Shown: one piece after another, positions 6,291 to 13,679 of the stretch
Layout: every line of letters begins with the position of its first letter
Position numbering within the stretch: the first letter of the stretch is position 1
Source of the DNA: Rhodospirillales bacterium
GTDB taxonomy: Bacteria; Pseudomonadota; Alphaproteobacteria; BOG-932; Roseiterribacteraceae
Direction: 5' to 3'
Length of the DNA: 39,647 bases
NCBI GenBank assembly: GCA_028291345.1
Contig: JAQGIF010000124.1
Coordinates: 1 to 39,647 of the forward strand
The notes under the pieces: generated by a model
Seen by the model: only the letters and a program-made list of their open reading frames with translations
What the model was told of the DNA's origin: nothing
The model's database searches: none
Program-made: the position numbers and the translations under genes

Positions 6291-7128
6291 CTCCTGCCTC
6301 GCAAGCCGAAACGTCGTCCCATTCGTCCGCGTCGACCATATGATGAAACTGATTTTCGCCATCGGCGTCGCGCGCTTCATTGTCGAGCTAGCGGCCGCTA
6401 TTGAGGACAATTTCCGGCGCGGGGAGCTGTTCGACAATACCGCGCGGGTCGCATCGCACGGCGTCATCGAATTGATGCCGGCAAGCGATCGGGAAGTCTA
6501 TGGCTTCAAATACGTCAACGGCCACCCGAAGAACACCTATGACGCGGTACAGACCGTTACCGCCTTCGGCGTGCTGGCCGACGTCGCCAGCGGCTATCCG
6601 CTGCTGTTGACCGAGATGACGATCCCGACCGCGCTACGAGCGGCGGCGACGTCGGCAATGGCGCTCTGGCCGATGTTCCAGGCGATCGCCTTCAAGGCGC
6701 TGCTCGGTATCGATCGGCTGCGCCTCGACGACATCGATCGGACGGCGAGCGTAAAATGCGTCCGCGATCTTGCCGGCTGCCGGTTCGACATACAAATGTG
6801 CGCGTCGTCCGAGGAAGCGGTAGAGGGCTGACATCGTCACCACCCTCACCGCCGACAAGCAATATGCGACGATCCTGACCGATCATCCGGTCACCGAGCT
6901 TTGGCAGGTCATAACCGGGCAGCCCGAGGGACGGGTCAGTCCCCAGCAGATCACCGGTTCGATTCCGTCGGCTTCGCGATCGAGGATTTCTCGGCGTTGC
7001 GCTACGTCAAAGCGAAGCTAATCGATACCGGGCTCCACGAGGACCTCGATCACCTCGCCGATCCCGACCAGCCGCGCGACCTGTTTGGGATGCTGCTGCG
7101 GGCAGCGCCGACTCAGTCCGCTGCATGA
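6287..7128 (+). pseudogene. ornithine cyclodeaminase, broken by deletions and frameshifts
   Basis: Intact ornithine cyclodeaminase (ornithine to proline plus ammonia) has about 350 residues. Here the homologous stretches are in three frames: VVPFVRVDHMMKLIFAIGV, RVASHGVIELMPASD and GFKYVNGHPKNTYDAVQTVT up to 6831; DIVTTLTADKQYATILTD to VTELWQVITG; and FDSVGFAIEDFSALRYV to DLFGMLLRAA, ending at 7126-7128. The NAD-binding segment with its glycine motif, expected after ALRAAATSA, is deleted, as is the piece between TILTD and HPVTE (about 50 residues). The original start seems to be changed to CTG at 6287 behind GAGGAG. The enzyme cannot be functional. Confidence 0.8.
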
Positions 7129-8351
7129 GCGGCTATGAGGGCAGGGGCCAGGTTTCCGCGTTGCTCTATAACTACACATTCCAGCCCCAGCCAAGCAGCC
7201 ATCGCTCGCAATTTTCCGGATAGTTCCTGCGCCGTGCGGCCGGCATCGGCGCCCGGTTCCAAATGGGCGGCGGCGACACGCAGCGATCCGGCCTTGCGTT
7301 CGGCCTTGAGGTCGACCCGCGCCGCCAGTGTCTCGCCGGACAGGAACGGCAGCACGTAATAGCCGTATTCGCGCTTAGGGGCCGGGGTATAGATTTCCAG
7401 CCGGTAGCGAAAGCCGAACAGTCGCTCGGTCCGGTCGCGTTCCCATATCAGCGGGTCGAACGGCGAGATCAGCGCCGAGGCGGTGCCTTTTTGGGCCGTC
7501 GCCGCGTCGGGCTCGAGATAGGCCAGCTGTCGCCAGCCATTCACCGTGACCGGGATCAGCCGCTTGTCCTCGACCAGTTCGATGATCCGGACCTTGGCAT
7601 CCGCCACGTCCAGCCGGAAATAGTCGCGCAGATCGGCCTCGGTGGCGATGCCGAGCGCGCGGGCGGCGACGCCGATAAGATGCCTCTGGGCGTCAGCTTC
7701 CGCCGGTGTCGGGATCGCCTGGATCACCGCCGGGATAACGCGCTCGGCCAGATCATAGACACGCTCGAACCCGCGCCGCGTGGCGGTGGCGACGCGGCCC
7801 GCCCAGAACAGATATTCCAGCGCGAGCTTGGTGTCGGTCCAGCCCCACCAGGAGCTGCCTTTGTGATTGGCCCGATCTAGTTCGCTCGCGGCGACCGGCC
7901 CGCGCTGTTCGACCTCGCGATAGACGGAATCAATGAAGCCCGGCTTGTCGCGCGCCGCACGGGCGATGCCGTCATAGATACCCTCGAACCGCTCAGCCCG
8001 CGCCATGCGCCAGCGCATGTAAGGCTGCAGGGTCAGCGGCAGCAGCGAGGCCTCATGGCCCCAATATTCGAACAGGGTCCGCCGCTTAGGGTCCCAGGCG
8101 GCGGCTTCGAGCAGTGTGGGGTCGTAACCGGCCAGACGCGAGAATAGCGGCATGTAGTGGGCGCGGGTCAGGACATTGACCGAATCCATCTGCAAAAGCC
8201 CGATGCGATCGATCACCTGAGCGAGATGTGTCCGGGTCTTCTTGCCGGGGCGGGGCGGGCGGCTGAGCCCTTGGGCCGCCAGGACGATCCGGATTGCTTC
8301 GCGCCCGCTTAGACTATTCCCGGGCCGGCTATTCCCTGGCCGGCTATTCAT
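7113..8351 (-). CDS. YcaQ/AlkX-type DNA glycosylase (winged-helix, interstrand crosslink repair)
   Basis: The 412-residue protein belongs to the HTH_42/YcaQ family, whose E. coli member unhooks DNA interstrand crosslinks by base excision. The catalytic QxD motif typical of the AlkX branch is present as Q54-M55-D56 (LLQMDSVNVL). Other family landmarks are FEYWGHEASLLP and the carboxyl ISPFDPLIWERDRTERLFGF. The start ATG (8349-8351) has only a weak ribosome binding site. The first residues hold a short repeat (NSRPG NSRPG NSLSG), so the true start could lie slightly downstream. Its end overlaps tail to tail with the broken ornithine cyclodeaminase gene by 16 bases. It stands alone, with no other repair gene beside it. 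Confidence 0.85.
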   Translation of the reverse strand: MNSRPGNSRPGNSLSGREAIRIVLAAQGLSRPPRPGKKTRTHLAQVIDRIGLLQMDSVNVLTRAHYMPLFSRLAGYDPTLLEAAAWDPKRRTLFEYWGHEASLLPLTLQPYMRWRMARAERFEGIYDGIARAARDKPGFIDSVYREVEQRGPVAASELDRANHKGSSWWGWTDTKLALEYLFWAGRVATATRRGFERVYDLAERVIPAVIQAIPTPAEADAQRHLIGVAARALGIATEADLRDYFRLDVADAKVRIIELVEDKRLIPVTVNGWRQLAYLEPDAATAQKGTASALISPFDPLIWERDRTERLFGFRYRLEIYTPAPKREYGYYVLPFLSGETLAARVDLKAERKAGSLRVAAAHLEPGADAGRTAQELSGKLRAMAAWLGLECVVIEQRGNLAPALIAAHAAD

Positions 8352-8474
8352 CGTCCATCAGCTGCTTCACACCTTTCATGCGGGACTTTATAGCGGCTGA
8401 AGCAGATCAGCGTTAGGTTGCCGGTATAACATCATTTGGCCGCAGGATCGCGCCCGCGGCGGAGTTCATTGCGT

Positions 8475-9140
8475 ATGCTCACCACCCGTCTTTTCGCCCT
8501 TACGCTCGGGATCACAGTATTGGCCGGCTGCTCGGGGCAGAAAGCCCCGGCGCCGCCGACTTTCAGTCCGAACGGCGAGCCGCTGTTGCCGCCGCGCTGG
8601 CCGGAAAAATGCGAGGACGCGCTGGATGCCTGGTTCGACGGGCTGGATACCGGCCATACCGATGGCCTGACTCATGCGCAGCTGCTGGCAGATGCCGAGA
8701 AGCAATATAAGCTGATGGATCTGCGCCATGACGGCAAGGTGACGGCTGAGGAGCTGTCGAAGTACCGCCTGTCGATCATGGGCGGCCATTATCTCAGCGT
8801 CAGCACGCCGGGCGAACGCTCGTTCTTCGGCCTTGGCGGCGACGATGACCGGCCGGGCTCCAGGCTCGGCGGCGTCTTCGGCAATGGTTCGCCCGACGAC
8901 GACAATCCACGTCACAAGCGCGGCGAGAACAACCGGCCGGTCGATGCCTATGCCGCAATGGTCACAGATCAGCCCGACCCGGTGATGACCGCCGATACCG
9001 ACCTGGACGGCTCGGTGACCTGGGACGAATTCCGTGGCCTGGTCGCCCAGAACTTCGCCGAATTCGACAAGGAGCACAAAGGCGTGGTCACCAAGTCGGA
9101 GGTCGAAAAGATGTGCGGCGGCCATAAGGGGTGGTTCTGA
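8475..9140 (+). CDS. EF-hand domain lipoprotein
   Basis: The 221-residue protein starts with a lipoprotein signal (MLTTRLFALTLGITVLAGCS, lipobox LAGC), so it should be anchored in the inner or outer membrane facing the periplasm. Two good EF-hand calcium loops are visible, DLRHDGKVTAEE and DTDLDGSVTWDE, plus a degenerate third (DKEHKGVVTKSE). A poorly conserved Gly/Asp-rich linker (GLGGDDDRPGSRLG onward) separates them. The ATG at 8475 was preferred over a TTG at 8436 because it places the signal peptide at the start; GGAG lies 11 bases before it. Its role is not known; calcium sensing or structural binding is the family-level guess. Divergent from the glycosylase gene. Confidence 0.8.
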   Translation: MLTTRLFALTLGITVLAGCSGQKAPAPPTFSPNGEPLLPPRWPEKCEDALDAWFDGLDTGHTDGLTHAQLLADAEKQYKLMDLRHDGKVTAEELSKYRLSIMGGHYLSVSTPGERSFFGLGGDDDRPGSRLGGVFGNGSPDDDNPRHKRGENNRPVDAYAAMVTDQPDPVMTADTDLDGSVTWDEFRGLVAQNFAEFDKEHKGVVTKSEVEKMCGGHKGWF

Positions 9141-9160
9141 GGCCGCTTCGAAATTGAAAT

Positions 9161-9353
9161 GCCAAGACGCCAAGATAAGAATTAGCCACAGATTACACAG
9201 ATGAAATCCGCAACTTACCGCGCGCGACCGCAGGTCGTTAGCTGCGCTACGCAATCAGCCGCCTTTGGCGGCGGTGACCCAAAGCGGCGCAGCCAAAAAT
9301 CATGATCTGCGTTAATCTGTGTAGCTAAAAAAGACTTACCTGGCGCCTTGTGG
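9161..9353. repeat. imperfect palindromic (MITE-like) element, about 190 bases
   Basis: The two ends are inverted copies. The left reads CCAAGACGCCAAGATAAG then TTAGCCACAGATTACACAGA. The right, on the minus strand, reads CCACAAGGCGCCAGGTAAG then TTAGCTACACAGATTAACGC. Between them lie GC-rich hairpins such as GCCGCC-TTT-GGCGGC (9258-9272). It fills almost the whole gap between the EF-hand and amidohydrolase genes and has no open frame of note. I recall TTAGCCACAGATTACACAG as a motif recurring in many unrelated genomes; whether this is a mobile MITE or a structured repeat needs a copy count. Confidence 0.6.
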
Positions 9354-9367
9354 TTTCAACTTCCTAC

Positions 9368-10549
9368 TCACAGTCCCATCAGCGCTCCGATGGATTCGCC
9401 GAAGAATTGTGCTTTCGCACGCGCGCTGACTCCGGTTAGTTGGGCTTCGCACAGCTTCACCGCGTCGGCGCGGCCTTCCAAATGGGGGAAGTCGCTGGAG
9501 AACACCAGAAGGTCCTCCGGTAACTGACCGAACGTGGGCTGGATCGCGTCGCATGAGGTCAGCGGCGTGAAGCGGACCTGGCGCTTGATATAGTCGGACG
9601 GCTTGAAGGGCAGTTTGTAATCGTCCTGGCCGATCCCGAACTGTGCCCCATAGGGGCCGACCGTCACCGAATCCAGCATCGACATCAGGTTCGGCACCCA
9701 GCCGATCCCCAGCTCCTCGACGATGATGGTCAGCTTGGGGTGCCGTTCCAGAACGCCGTCGATGATCATCGCCGACAAGGCGATTTGCGGAACGACCTGG
9801 CCGTTGATCAGATGCAGGATGGCATAATGCGAAGGGTCGCCGCCATTGAAGTACCAGCCATGCTTCACCTCGCTGCGCCCTGCGCCGATATGGAAGATGA
9901 CCGCCATGCCGAGATCTTCGGCGGCCGACCAGACCGGCTCGAAATCGGGATGGGTGAAGGATTTGGTATCGCTGACCGGGTCGGCCCTGACCTGAAACGC
10001 CCTGCTGCCCGCCGCCCGCACCCGGGTCATCTCCGCGATCGCCCAATCGACATCGGCGATATCGATCAGCGCCACCGGGATCAGCCGGTCGGTATGGCCA
10101 TGGAAGGTGCCCACCGCCCAGGAGTTGAAGGCTTGGAAGGCGCGTAGCGCCAAGTCGCGCCGGCCCTGCTTCATCGCCAGCACATAAGGGGTCGAGCCCA
10201 TGGTCGAATTGACAAGCTGAATGTCGATGCCGTTGGCATCGCAGAGGGCAATACGCGCATCGGCGTCGTAGCCGGTGGGCGGCGTGGTCATCATCTCCTT
10301 CTGCTGCTCGGCCGAGGCGGCGAGCAGCGCTTCCAGGCTGCGCCGGCCGGACGGGGCGAGCAGTTCGATCAGGTTCTCAGGCCGCTGCTTGCGCGGAATG
10401 GCCTCGATCAGATCGCCGACCACACCCTGGACCACGCGCTCGATAAAGCTTTCGTCGCTGGGCGGAATCAGCTCGGCGAGCGTCGGATCGATCTGCTCGA
10501 GCCAGTCGATCGGCTCCATGAAATGGCTGTCGACATCGATGACGCGCAT
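9368..10549 (-). CDS. amidohydrolase-family metal-dependent hydrolase (ACMSD-like)
   Basis: The 393-residue protein belongs to the amidohydrolase_2 group, which includes decarboxylases and hydrolases of aromatic or ring-cleavage compounds. Metal-site features: DVDSHFMEP at the start (DxDxHxxE form), H in VIFHIGAGRSE, and the closing D in FSSDFPHLEG. The start ATG follows GGGGAGGCACCA, a strong ribosome binding site. It is flanked by a repeat on one side and an iron-regulated pair on the other, so context does not give the substrate. The catabolic genes at 28.6-31.7 kb are a possible functional partner, but this is speculative. Confidence 0.8.
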   Translation of the reverse strand: MRVIDVDSHFMEPIDWLEQIDPTLAELIPPSDESFIERVVQGVVGDLIEAIPRKQRPENLIELLAPSGRRSLEALLAASAEQQKEMMTTPPTGYDADARIALCDANGIDIQLVNSTMGSTPYVLAMKQGRRDLALRAFQAFNSWAVGTFHGHTDRLIPVALIDIADVDWAIAEMTRVRAAGSRAFQVRADPVSDTKSFTHPDFEPVWSAAEDLGMAVIFHIGAGRSEVKHGWYFNGGDPSHYAILHLINGQVVPQIALSAMIIDGVLERHPKLTIIVEELGIGWVPNLMSMLDSVTVGPYGAQFGIGQDDYKLPFKPSDYIKRQVRFTPLTSCDAIQPTFGQLPEDLLVFSSDFPHLEGRADAVKLCEAQLTGVSARAKAQFFGESIGALMGL

Positions 10550-10610
10550 TGGTGCCTCCCCATGGTTCTTTAAGGGGCATGTTCCGTCCGGCGAATTAGG
10601 GAGTCAATCG

Positions 10611-11357
10611 TCAGAACGGGATTTCATATTCTAACTCCCACTTCGCCTCGCCCGCCGGGCTGCCCTGCGTCATGCCGAACAGGTATCCGACATTGTAGAC
10701 AAAGTTGCCGGGAAGGATCGGGAGGTTGAACTTGCCCGATATAACAGGGCCGATGAGGTGATGCTGTTCGTTCACGGGGTCCAATCCGGTTAACCGCCCC
10801 GGTTCTCCGAAGGCTTCCACGCCAAATTGGACCGCCCGTTTCCACGGGTAATTCGCCCGCAACGCATATTCGAATCCTGCGCCCTTGCCGGCATTCGGGC
10901 CGATATCCCGGTTGAAAATGAGATTGGCGGTAACCACGAACGGCGCGATTTGCTTTTCGAGAAGCAGCTTGAACTCCAGCTCATCGGGATCGTTACGTGC
11001 CGATGCTTTGGCGTATTCCAGGTAAAGACCAACATCCATCCAATATTCGCCTTGTGGCGTTAATTGAAAGATATTCTCCAGAGCCGTCGCATTATATTGA
11101 AGACCACCTTGTGGGTCCTTGGTCAAGTTGCCGAAGACAGCAGTATACCACCATGAGTTTACCCCGTACGAGATTTCGTAGACTTGGTTTTGTTGATCAT
11201 TCTTGTCCGCTGCGGAATCGACTGTCCTTTGGCCACGCGCCTCCAGTTCCAGAACACCTTCCTCGACGACCGGGGAGTAGACTTTATGATCGGCCGATGC
11301 GGGGCTGATGGCGATCAGTGCGGCGCCACAGACGATCGTCGATTGTATGAATTTCAT
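10611..11357 (-). CDS. exported outer-membrane-like protein of unknown function
   Basis: The 248-residue protein has a signal peptide (MKFIQSTIVCGAALIAISPA, cleavage probably after ASA) and then alternating polar/hydrophobic strands ending in aromatic ELEYEIPF, as is common for outer-membrane beta-barrels. AGAGGACC precedes the ATG. It follows the cupredoxin gene on the same strand after 87 bases and is probably in the same iron-controlled transcript. I do not recognise the family beyond a general resemblance to proteins found near cupredoxin and FTR1-type iron uptake genes; no FTR1 permease is in the window. Confidence 0.65.
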   Translation of the reverse strand: MKFIQSTIVCGAALIAISPASADHKVYSPVVEEGVLELEARGQRTVDSAADKNDQQNQVYEISYGVNSWWYTAVFGNLTKDPQGGLQYNATALENIFQLTPQGEYWMDVGLYLEYAKASARNDPDELEFKLLLEKQIAPFVVTANLIFNRDIGPNAGKGAGFEYALRANYPWKRAVQFGVEAFGEPGRLTGLDPVNEQHHLIGPVISGKFNLPILPGNFVYNVGYLFGMTQGSPAGEAKWELEYEIPF

Positions 11358-11444
11358 TAAATTTGGTCCTCTGAAAATTTTGCGTTAGCGTCGAGGGGGC
11401 GCAGGAATACTTGCCTGCTTATCGTGACGAGCGCCGAAGCTCCC

Positions 11445-11780
11445 TTAGGGGACGACGACGAAGCCACGCGCGGTGTCGGAATGAAAATCCCCGAAAAATT
11501 CATATCGGCCGACGGGTAGCGGGCCGATGAAAAGGACGATCCGGCCGCCGCCGGCGACCACTTTTTCCCGATTGAGAGCAGGGCTTTCGAATTCCTCGGC
11601 GGTCTCATCGTCGTTCTTGACGATCACCCTGATTTTGGTATCGGCCGGAATGGTGATGCTGGTCGGATCGAAGCGATGGTCACGGATCGTCAACGTAAAA
11701 TCGTCCGCATGGGCCGTGACCGGGACGTTCCATAAGGAGGCGATGCCCAGCCCGAGAACAACAAACCGTGGGAAATTCAT
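11445..11780 (-). CDS. periplasmic cupredoxin-domain protein, EfeO-type
   Basis: The 111-residue protein starts with a signal peptide (MNFPRFVVLGLGIASLWNVP, cleavage near AHA-DD), then a single cupredoxin-like fold: FTLTIRDHRFDPTSITIPAD, EEFESPALNREKVVAGGG and RYEFFGDFHSDTARGFVVV. The classic blue-copper cysteine is absent, as usual in this subfamily, which accompanies ferrous-iron/FTR1-type uptake systems. The ATG at 11778-11780 with AGGTGATTTG before it is preferred over the TTG one codon upstream. A Fur-type box begins 16 bases upstream, supporting a role in iron handling. Which metal it binds is not shown by the sequence. Confidence 0.75.
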   Translation of the reverse strand: MNFPRFVVLGLGIASLWNVPVTAHADDFTLTIRDHRFDPTSITIPADTKIRVIVKNDDETAEEFESPALNREKVVAGGGRIVLFIGPLPVGRYEFFGDFHSDTARGFVVVP

Positions 11781-11795
11781 CAAATCACCTGCAAC

Positions 11796-11810
11796 TGAGA
11801 ATTATTATCA
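11796..11810. promoter_or_regulatory. Fur-type iron box before the cupredoxin gene
   Basis: TGAGAATTATTATCA is a 7-1-7 inverted repeat with one mismatch to the Fur motif TGATAAT-N-ATTATCA. It sits 16 bases upstream of the cupredoxin ATG, where repressor binding would block transcription or the promoter. It predicts induction of the cupredoxin and outer-membrane-like genes under iron limitation. Confidence 0.6.
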
Positions 11811-12051
11811 GCAGCTACACGAAGATGCTTCTCATTTGCAAGTGGGTTTGTCGGTTTATGGGTCGCTCGGCGGTCAAGCCGATGGCAGGGCTTCGCGCGG
11901 CTTGGCGCGCTGGCGGTAATACAAGACGGCTTTTCCAACCTCCGCATATTTTTGTCGCCGTTCAGCTTTCTGGCTGACAGCGGGCTTGTGGAGGCATATT
12001 CCCCACCCGGCAACGCAGGCGTTCCGATCTCCCCTCAACGAGGGAGCGCTA

Positions 12052-12321
12052 ATGGATACAAGGGACTTTAAAATAACGGAGAAAATAGAACGGAAGGACC
12101 GACGAAAACTTCGCTCCCGCTTGGGCGGGCCGTGCCCTGTTTTTGAGGCCCGTATTTCTCCAGTGCGGCGAGTCGAAGGCGAGGCGGGTCGGAAACCGGC
12201 TTCCGTGGCGACCCTGATACAGGGCTTGTGGCCATTGGCCGGCAGGATCCAGTCGAAGCCGAATGGGCGTTCGATATCGACGGGCTTAAGCGCGATGAAT
12301 GCCGGGACGGGACACGGATAG
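12052..12321 (+). CDS. short hypothetical protein (doubtful)
   Basis: An 89-residue frame starts at ATG 12052 behind GAGGGAGCGCTA, a good ribosome binding site. The amino part is basic (KIERKDRRKLRSRL), a little like the start of a PilZ domain. The rest does not look like a folded domain in this frame, and codon use is poor after about residue 30. A second frame (VEAEWAFDID, near 12250) looks more protein-like, so it may be a frameshifted relic. No function is assigned. Bases 11811-12051 before it show no gene. Confidence 0.25.
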   Translation: MDTRDFKITEKIERKDRRKLRSRLGGPCPVFEARISPVRRVEGEAGRKPASVATLIQGLWPLAGRIQSKPNGRSISTGLSAMNAGTGHG

Positions 12322-12365
12322 GAAGAGAACCTAGTGCGATATGTCAGGGGAAATCACGGAAAGTC

Positions 12366-12440
12366 CGTAGGATGGCCTCGAACGCAGCGAAACCCATCAA
12401 TACGGACCGAGAGTTTCGCTGCGTTCTACGTCATCCTACG
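12366..12440. repeat. 75-base palindromic repeat (MITE/REP-like hairpin)
   Basis: The arms CGTAGGATG-N5-AACGCAGCGAAAC (left) and its inverted copy pair over about 30 bases with 4 mismatches (26 of 30), with a loop of roughly 15 bases. Related CGTAGGATGGGT...AGCGAAACCC hairpins are common dispersed repeats in proteobacteria. It lies in the gene-poor stretch before the secreted protein gene. Confidence 0.6.
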
Positions 12441-12570
12441 ACCCCGCGCCACGGGATGCTTTAAGGAACCGGAAACACCGCGAACCCGTTTGAGTGGCAT
12501 ACGAAGCGCCCGGCTCAGCAGGCCGATTACCGCCGGACGGGCGCTCTTCAAACTTGGGGAGGAACTCGGT

Positions 12571-12906
12571 ATGAAGATGATCCTCGGGGTTTTAATATCT
12601 GTCGCGCTCACCGGTCCGATGCCGGCGTTCGGACAGTCTGCTGCCCCTGACAATCAGACACAGAACGCTCCAGGCACGGGCGGCACATCCAAACCAGGGG
12701 TCGCAGGGCTGCCTGGTAGTAAATCTGGTCCAACAGAGACGTCGTCTGGCAAAACCAGGTCCGACACGAGCAACACAAGCACAACGAAGCACCACGACGA
12801 GAGCAAGGTCCCTGGCTTGCCTGGGAGTAAATCCGGGCCGACCGCCACCTCGCCAGATAAAGGTCCTCCAGTCGGACCGGCGCCGGATAAAGACACACAC
12901 TCCTGA
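12571..12906 (+). CDS. small secreted low-complexity protein with GLPGSKSGP repeats
   Basis: The 111-residue protein starts at ATG 12571 behind GGGGAGGAACTCGGT, a strong ribosome binding site. A signal peptide (MKMILGVLISVALTGPMPAF, cleavage after AFG) leads into a Gly/Pro/Ser/Thr-rich chain without aromatic residues. It contains a duplicated module, GLPGSKSGPTETSSGK and GLPGSKSGPTATSPDK, separated by a His/Ser/Thr-rich spacer. It is probably disordered and periplasmic or extracellular. Similar GLPG-K-SGP small exported proteins occur in other alphaproteobacteria, as far as I recall, without known function. Single gene, followed by a terminator. Confidence 0.7.
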   Translation: MKMILGVLISVALTGPMPAFGQSAAPDNQTQNAPGTGGTSKPGVAGLPGSKSGPTETSSGKTRSDTSNTSTTKHHDESKVPGLPGSKSGPTATSPDKGPPVGPAPDKDTHS

Positions 12907-13018
12907 GGAGCCGGTTCGGCCTCAGAAGACACCATTCAGGACATGAATCCGGCGCGGCCTTTTCACTACGCGACCCTGCTGACCGGCTGGCTGCGCCGGT
13001 ATCCGACGTCTCCTAACT

Positions 13019-13059
13019 GCCCCGCCGCCCTTGGCCTTCGCCGGGGGCCGGGGCTTTTT
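13019..13059 (+). terminator. intrinsic terminator after the secreted protein gene
   Basis: GCCCCGCCGCCC and GGGGGCCGGGGC can form an imperfect GC-rich stem around the loop TTGGCCTTCGCC, followed by TTTTTA. It lies 113 bases after the stop at 12906, on the same strand. Confidence 0.55.
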
Positions 13060-13439
13060 AGTCTATCGGATGGAACGCCGAAGTGTGTTGGCAGCGTCGC
13101 GTCGCTTAAACGGCTATCCGCCAAATGAAACGAACCTAACGCCTGCTCAGGCGTTGCCGCTCCGGGATCAACCTGGGGTTGAGTCATGCTGACCGAGCAG
13201 AAATGTCTGAGCTAAGGCTGCTGAAATGGAACGGTTGGCGGCCCAGAGTCACGATTCCCACGCACGCTGCTACGATGTGCGGATGGCCAAGTGGCTGGCG
13301 ACTTGCTGCCCGGATTGCTGCTTTGCAGGAATTAATCTCATTCCTCGGCGGTCTGGATATTTGACTCCGCATGGAGCCGCGGCCCCCGAACTCGCTCGCA
13401 CCTTTCCGTTCTAGCAAAGCAAAACGCCCAGACGGGGAT
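13060..13439. other. gene-free stretch with a perfect 18-base palindrome
   Basis: No frame here has a ribosome binding site or recognisable protein. AACGCCTGCTCAGGCGTT at 13138-13155 is a perfect palindrome (8-base arms, 2-base centre), which could be a dimeric regulator site or a short hairpin. A small CAACC-TGG-GGTTG hairpin lies at about 13169-13181. Confidence 0.35.
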
Positions 13440-13619
13440 TTACATACTCGACTCAAGATTCATGCAGACCTTGCAGCGCGGTTTGCCGCCAGTTCCGGCT
13501 ATACGATGCTCGGATTTGATACGCTTTCCGTCCTGGCACTCGTCGTGATCGTGATGGACGTTGGTGTGCGTGTGCGGATCCTCGGTTGAATTGGTGTGAT
13601 ATGGAGCAACGTGCGACAT
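13440..13619 (-). CDS. small Cys/His-containing protein, unknown function
   Basis: The 59-residue protein starts at ATG 13617-13619 directly behind GGAGGAATCC, a near-perfect ribosome binding site. The upstream in-frame extension was rejected for that reason. The sequence has a His/Asp-rich turn (THTNVHHDHDEC) and a C-terminal GTGGKPRCKVC; the three cysteines and neighbouring histidines could bind one zinc ion. Small alphaproteobacterial proteins with a YHDHxxCxDGKRI and GTGGRPRC pattern exist, as far as I recall, without known function. It is 60 bases downstream of the cytochrome b561 gene on the same strand and may be cotranscribed. Confidence 0.65.
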   Translation of the reverse strand: MSHVAPYHTNSTEDPHTHTNVHHDHDECQDGKRIKSEHRIAGTGGKPRCKVCMNLESSM

Positions 13620-13679
13620 GGATTCCTCCGATCGTCTGGATCTTCTCGCGTACTGCACAGCCTGTGGCGGCATTCGGCC

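Noticed and set aside
5259-6467. Open frame of 402 codons antisense to arginase
   Set aside because: Antisense shadow of a gene with all catalytic residues; composition unlike a protein.
9336-10046. Alternative minus-strand frame inside the amidohydrolase gene
   Set aside because: Arg/Gly/Pro-rich shadow; the amidohydrolase frame has metal-site motifs and a ribosome binding site.
13179-13414. Short plus-strand frames after the terminator
   Set aside because: No ribosome binding sites, no domain, composition not protein-like.
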